From IMG/VR virus record IMGVR_UViG_3300047994_000169, positions 1 through 36,824 of that record: a DNA stretch of 36,824 bases; one strand, written 5' to 3'. A program made the position numbers and the translations under genes. Positions 6,573-12,431 of this stretch are shown in pieces. The DNA comes from a virus. Under the pieces are notes generated by a model. The model worked only from the letters and a program-made list of their open reading frames with translations, was not told where the DNA came from and made no database searches. Position 1 is the first letter of the stretch; each line of letters opens with the position of its first letter.

Positions 6573-6887
6573 ATGAAAGCTATACTTATTGATACGAATG
6601 TCAAGGAAGTCCGCGAAATTGACATAACGGGCGACCTTGGCTCCCTATACTCTGCCATTGGCTGCGATCTGATCGAGAGCGTTTACGCACCAGTACTCGT
6701 TGGTGATGATGTGATGTACGTCGATGAAGAGGGCCTGTTTAAGTCAGACATCCCGATGTTTGAGTTTGCCGGTGGGCTACAACCCTTTGCTGGCAGAGCA
6801 ATCATTATTGGTAATGACGATAATGGCGAAAGTTCCGACGTTCAGACACCTTTGAGCATTATACAGGACAGCACATATTTTTGGTAA
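6573..6887 (+). CDS. DUF3846-like protein
   Basis: The 104-residue product has the layout of DUF3846: an N-terminal strand (MKAILID), LYSAIGCDLIESV, VYVDEEGLFKSD-like strand, and a late PFAGRAIIIGNDDNG block. Members are common in phages and plasmids and have no assigned activity. It begins 10 bases after the preceding gene, without a clear ribosome site. Confidence 0.6.
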   Translation: MKAILIDTNVKEVREIDITGDLGSLYSAIGCDLIESVYAPVLVGDDVMYVDEEGLFKSDIPMFEFAGGLQPFAGRAIIIGNDDNGESSDVQTPLSIIQDSTYFW

Positions 6888-6926
6888 AATCTTTTTGTGT
6901 GGGTTACCGTACAGACATGAAACTTG

Positions 6927-6935
6927 TGGTATGAT
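6927..6935 (+). promoter_or_regulatory. Extended -10 promoter
   Basis: TGGTATGAT (6927-6935) is an extended -10 element. No good -35 lies at normal distance (TTACCG at 6904 is 20 bases away). Transcription would begin about 6941-6943, at the base of the hairpin at 6938-6963. Confidence 0.45.
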
Positions 6936-6937
6936 CC

Positions 6938-6963
6938 TCGGTGTAGGAAATTACCTACACCGA
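6938..6963 (+). promoter_or_regulatory. Perfect 10-bp hairpin at a transcript 5' end
   Basis: TCGGTGTAGG (6938-6947) and CCTACACCGA (6954-6963) are exact reverse complements around an AAATTA loop. It lies between the -10 at 6930-6935 and the ribosome site at 6970. It could be a 5' mRNA stabiliser or an operator; with no T-tract it is not a terminator. Confidence 0.65.
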
Positions 6964-6984
6964 TTTACCAAGGAGTTAACATAT

Positions 6985-7221
6985 ATGGGTTCTGCGAGCA
7001 ACGCCAAGCTAAAGCCTGAAACTGTGACGCATTACACAGTGTTCCATCGATACACCCACGAGGCAGTAGGCGACGATTTCACACTCGATGGTGCCAGGTA
7101 CTGGGCAGCTAGGCTCAACGAAGAAGACGATGCCGATTTCTGGTCATACTTCGAAACAGAGAAGTTTCAGATGCTTGACAGCCTGTTGAGTCTCGTTCAG
7201 GATCACGAAAACAGGGGGTGA
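6985..7221 (+). CDS. Hypothetical protein
   Basis: The start at 6985 is set by AAGGAG at 6970-6975; the frame extends further 5' across the hairpin but without a start that fits. The 78-residue product is acidic and soluble, with helical parts (LDGARYWAARLNEEDDADF and FQMLDSLLSLVQDHE). No family is recognised. It is the first gene after the promoter and hairpin. Confidence 0.6.
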   Translation: MGSASNAKLKPETVTHYTVFHRYTHEAVGDDFTLDGARYWAARLNEEDDADFWSYFETEKFQMLDSLLSLVQDHENRG

Positions 7222-7224
7222 TCT

Positions 7225-7410
7225 GTGATGGAAGATCAGGGTAAACCACACGGAAAATGCAACAGAAGGGCGTGTAATAATCGCCCTGCCGTTTGCTATT
7301 CAGATGTCGAAAATGCCTATTACTGTGTGAGATGCGCTGCTGAAATCAACCTATGGCTTCCTGCCAACGTCAAACCAATCGACATCCCGAAAGGAGAACA
7401 TCGTGACTGA
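7225..7410 (+). CDS. Small zinc-finger-like protein
   Basis: A 60-residue product starting at GTG 7225 or ATG 7228 behind AGGGGG. It has four Cys in the order CNRRAC, then C (PAVC), then CVRC, with an aromatic NAYYC in between, a pattern fitting one zinc-binding unit. Its end overlaps the next gene. Confidence 0.55.
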   Translation: MMEDQGKPHGKCNRRACNNRPAVCYSDVENAYYCVRCAAEINLWLPANVKPIDIPKGEHRD

Positions 7411-7612
7411 TAGAGTACATTCGTTGACCATTGTCCTAAAACATGACGTTCGTGTGGACGAATTGGAGGACATTGAGACGGCTTTGAAGATGATTCAAGG
7501 CGTTCTGTCGGTTGGTCGCAATATTTCGGATCACACAGAGTATGTGGCACAAGAGCGTGCCACCTGGGAACTTCGCAACAAGATTCGCGATGTTCTTTGG
7601 CCACAAAAGTAG
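7403..7612 (+). CDS. Conserved small phage protein (RVHSLTIVL family)
   Basis: The GTG start at 7403 lies behind AAGGAG. The 69-residue product (DRVHSLTIVLKHDVR, a helix with KMIQGVLSVGRN, then a C-terminal helix ending VLWPQK) resembles a short protein shared by many phages of Gram-negative bacteria: a ferredoxin-like alpha/beta plan with no known activity. Confidence 0.6.
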   Translation: MTDRVHSLTIVLKHDVRVDELEDIETALKMIQGVLSVGRNISDHTEYVAQERATWELRNKIRDVLWPQK

Positions 7613-7640
7613 TTGCTAATTATTAAAAGCAACGTATAAT
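7613..7640 (+). promoter_or_regulatory. Strong sigma70 promoter for the kinase-like gene
   Basis: TTGCTA (7613-7618), 16 bases, then a perfect TATAAT (7635-7640). A 6-bp inverted repeat with a 10-base centre (GTTGCT at 7612-7617, AGCAAC at 7628-7633) covers the -35 and spacer, so a repressor site is possible. Confidence 0.75.
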
Positions 7641-7666
7641 AGAATCATTCTAATAGGAGACCACGA

Positions 7667-8353
7667 ATGAATGCTGCACTTGACCTAAGAAACAGTGATC
7701 AGTTTGATTACTATCATCATCCGTTGCCGGTCAATCAGGATTGCCACGATTTTATTAAAACTTTAGTGAATGCAAACGGTTGTTCTCAAAAAATTGCCTC
7801 TGGTTCTTATGGTTCTGTTTACCAAATCGGTGACAGTGATAAAGTGTTAAAGATTTGTCAGTCTCCAAGTTTAGACCGAGACGGTTATCATACGTTTCTA
7901 GAAATGGTGGTGACGATGAAAAATAACCGATTTTTTCCTAAAGTTGAAAATTTTATCAGGTATAAAACAAACCAACCTGTCATTGTTTACGGTGTCGTTA
8001 TGGAAAGGCTTGTCGAAATGAGAGATGCGTCCATCCAACAGTTAACAGCCATAGCACATGATTCATTTATTAATTTCAAGATGCCTGAACCTTGGGGTGT
8101 ACAGGTCACGGATACACAGTCGTTGACATCTTGGGAAATTATCCATCAAATAGTTACCTATCTTCGAGAAGCAATTCGTACTGACAAAATAGACACTGTG
8201 ATTAACAACTTGGAATTACGTGAGGCTTGTAAAAGTATTTCGCGTCTTTTGCAAAAGAACAGGGGTTTCTGCAATGATTTAGGCAGTTCTAATATCATGT
8301 TGCGTCCTGTTGATGACGAATTTGAACTTGTAATAACCGATCCAATCGCATAA
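7667..8353 (+). CDS. Protein kinase-like protein
   Basis: The 228-residue product has the landmarks of the protein kinase fold in order: a Gly-rich loop (IASGSYGSV, 43-51), the ATP-anchoring Lys in VLKI (K62), a likely helix-C Glu (E79), a hinge (YGVVMERL, 108-115), a catalytic-loop equivalent CNDLGSSNIML with D204 and N209, and a metal-binding Asp in TDP (D225) in place of DFG. The chain stops three residues later, so the usual C-lobe after DFG is absent. All core residues are present, so activity is possible. Phage kinases such as T7 gp0.7 alter host transcription; that role is only an analogy here. A strong promoter of its own suggests early expression. Confidence 0.7.
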   Translation: MNAALDLRNSDQFDYYHHPLPVNQDCHDFIKTLVNANGCSQKIASGSYGSVYQIGDSDKVLKICQSPSLDRDGYHTFLEMVVTMKNNRFFPKVENFIRYKTNQPVIVYGVVMERLVEMRDASIQQLTAIAHDSFINFKMPEPWGVQVTDTQSLTSWEIIHQIVTYLREAIRTDKIDTVINNLELREACKSISRLLQKNRGFCNDLGSSNIMLRPVDDEFELVITDPIA

Positions 8354-8363
8354 AGGAAAAATA

Positions 8364-9422
8364 ATGGCTTACTTTCTTAAATCAGGAACAACTTTTAAGG
8401 TCTCTTCTAAAGAGCAGATGGATCTTTATGAAAATCTTCCTGCTGGAAATTACACAATCAAGGTAGCCCCTGGTGTTGGTTTCTATCTAGATCAAATAGA
8501 AGATTTTGTGATGCCACCAAAAATTTACGGTGATGTGTCGAAGAACACCAATCGTATCATAAGCACTTTTAAAGACCGTAAAGGTAGCACTGGTATTTTG
8601 CTATGTGGTGAGAAAGGTTCAGGAAAAAGTCTTTTGGCAAAAAATATTGCCATTGAGGGTGCAAAAATAGGCATCCCAACTCTTACCATTAACTCCGCTT
8701 TTTGTGGAGATGCATTCAACAGTTTTATGCAATTGATCGATCAACCTTGCATAATTTTGCTTGATGAATACGACAAGGTCTACAATGCTGAGGAACAACA
8801 ACAGTTGTTGACTCTTCTCGACGGTGTGTTTCCTTCTAAAAAGTTGTTTGTGCTTACGGTTAACAACAAGTGGTCTATTGATCAGCACATGAAGAACAGG
8901 CCGGGACGCATTTACTACATCATCGATTATGATGGTATAGACGAGCAGTTTATTCGTGAGTTCTGCCAAGATAATTTGAAAAACCAGTCTGAAATTGATA
9001 GAGTCGTTCAAGTGGCTCACACGTTTGATAAATTCAATTTCGACATGTTGAAGGCAGTTGTCGAGGAAATGAATCGATACGGTGAATCTGTTGTTGATGT
9101 AATTAGATTGCTAAACGTCAAAGCGGAGTTTGCTTCACAAGTCAATTATGAAATTACTCTTAGTGTAAACGGTATACGTATTAATTTAGACTCATATAAC
9201 AATTCTGTTTTAACTAACCCTCTTTCTAAACATTTTGTTGTAGACTTTCCAATAGGAAAAGATGAAGATGGAGATGTTATTGAGCAGTTTATCGAGGTCA
9301 CACCAAACGATTTGAAATCAATCGAACAAGGTGGCCAACGATATATCTTCGAGAAAAGCGGAGCGGTAATAACGCTCACTAAAGCAAAGCCTGTAACATA
9401 CAATTATTTGGATCGCATGTAA
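8364..9422 (+). CDS. AAA+ ATPase
   Basis: A 352-residue product with Walker A GEKGSGKS (82-89), Walker B CIILLDEYD (D134, E135), sensor-1-like NN (167-168) and a likely arginine-finger region NRPGR (178-182). The order and spacing fit a single AAA+ module (about 55-250) with an N-terminal beta domain and a C-terminal beta-rich domain (about 255-350) that may bind substrate. ATPases of this type recur in large phages with no settled role; remodelling of a protein complex is the family expectation. It follows the kinase-like gene by 10 bases and overlaps the next gene. Confidence 0.8.
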   Translation: MAYFLKSGTTFKVSSKEQMDLYENLPAGNYTIKVAPGVGFYLDQIEDFVMPPKIYGDVSKNTNRIISTFKDRKGSTGILLCGEKGSGKSLLAKNIAIEGAKIGIPTLTINSAFCGDAFNSFMQLIDQPCIILLDEYDKVYNAEEQQQLLTLLDGVFPSKKLFVLTVNNKWSIDQHMKNRPGRIYYIIDYDGIDEQFIREFCQDNLKNQSEIDRVVQVAHTFDKFNFDMLKAVVEEMNRYGESVVDVIRLLNVKAEFASQVNYEITLSVNGIRINLDSYNNSVLTNPLSKHFVVDFPIGKDEDGDVIEQFIEVTPNDLKSIEQGGQRYIFEKSGAVITLTKAKPVTYNYLDRM

Positions 9423-9631
9423 TGGCTCATTACGAGGAAGCATCGAAACGTTTGATAACCTGGATCAATTCTGATCTGGGTCGTCAGGCCGATTTCAAAA
9501 AACTCTATCCTGGTACGGTGCAAGAATATTTGAATCACTTTGCTTATAAACATAATGCAATTCCAGACTTGATAAGAGCGATTTTAGTGATCGAAAATGA
9601 AAGAGTTGTTGACAAGATCATGAAGCTGTAG
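9422..9631 (+). CDS. Small helical protein after the ATPase
   Basis: A 69-residue, all-helical looking product (EEASKRLITWINSDLGRQAD). Its ATG shares bases with the TAA of the ATPase gene (TAATGG), so it is translationally coupled and may act with it. No family is recognised. Confidence 0.55.
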   Translation: MAHYEEASKRLITWINSDLGRQADFKKLYPGTVQEYLNHFAYKHNAIPDLIRAILVIENERVVDKIMKL

Positions 9632-9637
9632 TATTAA
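9609..9637 (+). promoter_or_regulatory. Sigma70 promoter for the lipoprotein gene
   Basis: TTGACA (9609-9614), 17 bases, then TATTAA (9632-9637). It lies at the end of the preceding gene, 31 bases before the lipoprotein start. An 8-bp inverted repeat overlaps the -10 (separate entry). Confidence 0.65.
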
Positions 9638-9655
9638 TAGGATTCCTTTAATACT
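9630..9655. promoter_or_regulatory. Inverted repeat over the lipoprotein promoter -10
   Basis: AGTATTAA (9630-9637) and TTAATACT (9648-9655) are exact reverse complements with a 10-base centre, covering the -10 and the expected start site. As DNA it is a good operator candidate; as RNA only its right part would be transcribed. Confidence 0.5.
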
Positions 9656-9667
9656 ACTGGAGGTAAC

Positions 9668-10423
9668 ATGAAAAATTTATTCGTTATGATCGGTTGTTTG
9701 GTTCTCGCGGCCTGTGGTGGGTCCGTTCAGGTTGTTAAGAACCCACCTCCCGTTGTTCAGACTTATACCGGCCCCGCTGGTTACTACACCTACGAAAATC
9801 CTTCTACGGGGGAAAGCGGTAAGCTGCTTTTGGCACCGAACGGATTTTTCTATTCTGAGACTTCTGTCCCACAATGTATTATGTTACAAACCGGCTCTAT
9901 TACGGTAGCCAGTGATAACTTTACGATCAGTGGTGCCGAAGTCAGTGTCGAAGATCAGCTTGCCGACAACTTTGCTTGTACGGGAAACACGAATCTGACT
10001 ATTGGTGGTGATGTTATCGTCGGACAAGAATTGGATTTCAATACGTCTGACGGTGGTGATATCGAATGGGTTTACGATCCTTCGACATCACAGGAGACTG
10101 CCAGCCTTACGAAGATTGCTGGCCAGTACCAGACCGAAGATGGTACGGTATTGAACATCAACGTTGATGGGACTATTGATGCTCAAGACAGCACTACGGG
10201 CTGCGTCATCAGTGGAACTGTCGTGGTTCCTAACTCTGCCGTCAACGTCTATGCAGTCACGTTTACATTCAATAATTGCACTGGTAGCAGCGCCATTCTT
10301 AACGGTAAGACCGCGAATGGTTATTATGCCTACGATTACGACAATAATTTGTTGTTTGGTGGCGCATCATTGATCTATCAGGGTGCCACTTACATCGTAG
10401 AAGGTGAGGTTCAGAAACTATGA
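9668..10423 (+). CDS. Phage-encoded lipoprotein
   Basis: A 251-residue product with a short signal (MKNLFVMIGCLVLAAC) ending in a canonical lipobox LAAC-GGS, so the mature protein would be lipid-anchored from Cys16. The body is beta-rich, with two similar halves, each starting GYY or GQY, with a dG-turn and Cys pairs. Serine after GG and no Asp at +2 suggest the outer membrane. Phage lipoproteins often block superinfection or receptors; that role is inference from location, not from sequence. It has its own sigma70 promoter with an operator-like repeat. Confidence 0.75.
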   Translation: MKNLFVMIGCLVLAACGGSVQVVKNPPPVVQTYTGPAGYYTYENPSTGESGKLLLAPNGFFYSETSVPQCIMLQTGSITVASDNFTISGAEVSVEDQLADNFACTGNTNLTIGGDVIVGQELDFNTSDGGDIEWVYDPSTSQETASLTKIAGQYQTEDGTVLNINVDGTIDAQDSTTGCVISGTVVVPNSAVNVYAVTFTFNNCTGSSAILNGKTANGYYAYDYDNNLLFGGASLIYQGATYIVEGEVQKL

Positions 10424-10695
10424 AAGCCTATGTCACAAAATATGCATTAACCACTGGCATCCTAGTAGTTGATGGTGAAGTGTCTACAACTAGCTCTGAC
10501 ATGTTGATCTACAAGTATGGTTCGGATTATCCGCAATACGCGCACAAGCAAGGTAAAGATTGGCACACGACTGTGGAAAGTGCTGTCGCACAATCCATGA
10601 AATTGCGTGAAAAGAAACTTAAATCTTTACGCAAATCCTTGGCAGATATTGAAGCGATTATTGAACAGGATTTTGTGGATCAATGTTCTAGCTAA
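10420..10695 (+). CDS. Conserved small phage protein (VTKYALTTGI family)
   Basis: A 91-residue product with an N-terminal beta part (MKAYVTKYALTTGILVVDGE), the DWHTTVESAVAQS segment and a C-terminal charged helix (LREKKLKSLRKSLADIEAI). I recognise this pattern from several phage proteins of unknown function. It overlaps the lipoprotein stop by four bases (ATGA), implying coupled expression. Confidence 0.6.
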   Translation: MKAYVTKYALTTGILVVDGEVSTTSSDMLIYKYGSDYPQYAHKQGKDWHTTVESAVAQSMKLREKKLKSLRKSLADIEAIIEQDFVDQCSS

Positions 10696-10710
10696 ATTTG
10701 GAGCGAATTA

Positions 10711-10866
10711 ATGAAACATGTTACGGGTTTTTTGATATGGCTACTCGATATTCTTTTCGGTGTAGCAGTGATTTTTGGCATTGTCTTGATTGTTCAAGTG
10801 ATATTCTTTCCTCAGGAAAATCTATTGCTTGATTTCGGTAAATGGTTGAGTTCTCGTCAATTTTAA
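10711..10866 (+). CDS. Small membrane protein
   Basis: A 51-residue product with one long hydrophobic segment (about residues 6-34: FLIWLLDILFGVAVIFGIVL) and a polar C-terminus (ENLLLDFGKWLSSRQF). It sits behind TTTGGAGCG. It directly precedes the SPFH-like fragment, and membrane partners are typical of that family, but no link is shown. Confidence 0.5.
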   Translation: MKHVTGFLIWLLDILFGVAVIFGIVLIVQVIFFPQENLLLDFGKWLSSRQF

Positions 10867-10877
10867 AAGGAAATTTT

Positions 10878-11090
10878 ATGAGTTTTGCTAGTCGATATAT
10901 CAATGAAGTGAAAACTAAGGACTATCGTGGTAATGAATCTTCGAATCAGACCTTGAATGTTTTTCGTTTGGTTCGTGATGTTGCAATTGTGCTTGGATTG
11001 GTTGTGCTGGTTCTATTTTTGAATCCAATTACGTCAGTGGACACAGGTACTCGCGGCGTCGTGACGAATGGTGGCAGACGGTCTTATTAA
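10878..11090 (+). CDS. Truncated Band-7/SPFH (prohibitin-like) N-terminus
   Basis: The 70-residue product has an N-terminal cytosolic part, one membrane span (DVAIVLGLVVLVLFLNPI) and then VDTGTRGVVTNGG. In SPFH/prohibitin proteins the span is followed by a very similar V-x-aG-x-RGV-x2-x-x-G stretch opening the Band-7 domain. Here the chain stops six residues later and the DNA beyond is AT-rich non-coding, so the domain is missing. It is either a decayed prohibitin-like gene or a small membrane protein keeping only the anchor. Confidence 0.45.
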   Translation: MSFASRYINEVKTKDYRGNESSNQTLNVFRLVRDVAIVLGLVVLVLFLNPITSVDTGTRGVVTNGGRRSY

Positions 11091-11150
11091 TATAATTATA
11101 ACTATTAATAAAAACCGCGTATTATTGATATTGACTGATAGGTTACGAAG

Positions 11151-11158
11151 TATAAATA
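11151..11158 (+). promoter_or_regulatory. T4-like late promoter box TATAAATA
   Basis: An exact match to the T4 late -10 sequence TATAAATA, 37 bases before the start of the signal-peptide gene at 11196. Related boxes precede the structural genes further right, which supports reading it as a late promoter. Confidence 0.6.
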
Positions 11159-11195
11159 CGTGTTCATAACCCATATTTCATACAGGAGAATTCAC

Positions 11196-11777
11196 ATGTT
11201 CAAATCACTTATTGCAACGGCTCTGGTCCTAATCGGATTGTCTTCAGTGGCGTTTGCTGATGAACATATCGATATCAAGGGATTCCACCTTGGAATGACT
11301 CAGCAGGAAGTTGACACATTCAAAAACGGTTATTACCGTACTGATGCACCAACATTCGATAGAAAGACATTCAAACAGCTACCACCTTTGGTGCCTTGTT
11401 TTGATGACTGTAAGCCTGGTGAAACACCGATCTTTACTATTGGTGGTGCGGGAATCATGTTTGATTCAACACAACCATTTGTTCATTACACGGAAAATAT
11501 CGCAGATAGAGTATTGATTACTCTTAGTCCTTCTAAGTTTGATGTAATAAAGGACGCTTTGTTAACAAAGTATTCTGCTACGAAGTGTGTAGACAGTGAT
11601 GTTAGTAACGCTATGAACGCTCATTTCACACAAACGCAATGCACGTATCAGACGGCTACAGAGGTTTTGACCTTAACCAGGTACGTTGACTTAACCACAT
11701 CAGCAATTACTATCAATAGTGTTGACAATTTGAAGGCTAATGCTGAACAAGCAGAAAAAGCGAAGAGGGATTTATAA
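11196..11777 (+). CDS. Secreted or periplasmic protein, late expressed
   Basis: The start at 11196 follows CAGGAG. The 193-residue product begins with a clear Sec signal (MFKSLIATALVLIGLSSVAFA, cleavage before DE). The mature part starts IDIKGFHLGMTQQEVDTF, a G-x2-L-G-M-x4-V motif common in small bacterial periplasmic proteins, and carries several Cys that could form disulfides (CFDDC; ATKC; TQC). A TATAAATA box just upstream implies late expression, unusual for a periplasmic phage protein outside lysis. No lysis domain is visible. Confidence 0.7.
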   Translation: MFKSLIATALVLIGLSSVAFADEHIDIKGFHLGMTQQEVDTFKNGYYRTDAPTFDRKTFKQLPPLVPCFDDCKPGETPIFTIGGAGIMFDSTQPFVHYTENIADRVLITLSPSKFDVIKDALLTKYSATKCVDSDVSNAMNAHFTQTQCTYQTATEVLTLTRYVDLTTSAITINSVDNLKANAEQAEKAKRDL

Positions 11778-11779
11778 CG

Positions 11780-11787
11780 TCTAAATA
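11780..11787 (+). promoter_or_regulatory. T4-like late promoter box TCTAAATA
   Basis: TCTAAATA, 25 bases before the start of the gene at 11813, between two stop/start pairs. It matches the CTAAATA form seen upstream of the sheath gene. Confidence 0.5.
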
Positions 11788-11812
11788 CACCATACAACCC
11801 ATATGGTGATGA

Positions 11813-12052
11813 ATGGACTACAAGACTCGCGATATCGTCTGTGCCGCAACAATGTTGATTTTTGATGCTCAGCTTAAAAACATTGAAATCGAACCAGGCA
11901 CCCGTAGAGGAACGTTTGTTCTTACTAACGTGCTAGAAGAAGACCTGGATCAATTCAACCTTGGAAACTTGTTAGTAGAACCTGTGCGATTCAATGCTCA
12001 GGTACGTTTCCTTTCCAGTGCTATTAGTAAGCTCATTGAAAAACGTTCATAA
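11813..12052 (+). CDS. DUF5659-like protein
   Basis: The 79-residue product follows the pattern of DUF5659: YKTRDIVCAATMLIFDAQL, then IEIEPGTRRGTFVLTN (strand pair), then LVEPVRFNAQVRFLSSAISKLI. Members are small phage and bacterial proteins without known activity. The late box at 11780 is its likely promoter. GGTGATG is a weak ribosome site. Confidence 0.6.
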   Translation: MDYKTRDIVCAATMLIFDAQLKNIEIEPGTRRGTFVLTNVLEEDLDQFNLGNLLVEPVRFNAQVRFLSSAISKLIEKRS

Positions 12053-12082
12053 TTGACACCAATCCTATTAGGAGCATTCGTT

Positions 12083-12183
12083 ATGGTCGAAAAAAAGTCA
12101 GGCAATCGGTGACCTTGGAAACAGGGTTACCCTTTGAGCCTAAATACCATTTGATTCTGGTTAGAAATTGTTGCATAATTTGA
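12083..12183 (+). pseudogene. Small ORF joined only by a -1 frameshift at A AAA AAG
   Basis: ATG 12083 (AGGAG 8 bases upstream, within the palindrome TCCTATTAGGA) reads nine codons to TGA 12110. The heptamer A-AAA-AAG (12091-12097) lies in the right phase for -1 slippage. The -1 frame then reads VRQSVTLETGLPFEPKYHL and on to TGA 12181, giving 33 residues. A 7-bp stem with one G-T pair (12108-12114 with 12125-12131) follows ten bases after the heptamer. This could be programmed frameshifting, or one base lost from the A7 run. Confidence 0.4.
12139..12146 (+). promoter_or_regulatory. T4-like late promoter box CCTAAATA
   Basis: CCTAAATA followed by C, as at 11151 and 11780. It lies 67 bases before the small membrane gene at 12213 and is the nearest late box to the TIG-GH5 gene at 12432. 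Confidence 0.5.
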
Positions 12184-12212
12184 TTGTCATCTACCAAACG
12201 GGAGAAACAATT

Positions 12213-12413
12213 ATGTTAATGGGACCAGAACCTTCAGTTTTAGACACCGCAGCGTGGGTAATAACCGTCACTGGACTTATTATCGCTGCAATTTTTCGGT
12301 TCATTAAACCGAAGAAAAACGCTGAATCTGATGCAACGATACATAATCCGGTATGCATTCATGGTCGCGGCAACAAAGAATATTGCTTGAGGTGCGACAT
12401 GAACGAATGGTAA
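12213..12413 (+). CDS. Small membrane protein with cytosolic zinc-knuckle tail
   Basis: The start at 12213 has GGGAGA upstream. The 66-residue product has one span (AAWVITVTGLIIAAIF) followed by a basic stop-transfer (RFIKPKKN) and a C-terminal CIHGRGNKEYCLRCD that could bind zinc (C, H, C, C). It lies 18 bases before the TIG-GH5 gene and probably shares its late transcript. Confidence 0.55.
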   Translation: MLMGPEPSVLDTAAWVITVTGLIIAAIFRFIKPKKNAESDATIHNPVCIHGRGNKEYCLRCDMNEW

Positions 12414-12431
12414 TCTTTAGGAGAATAATAA

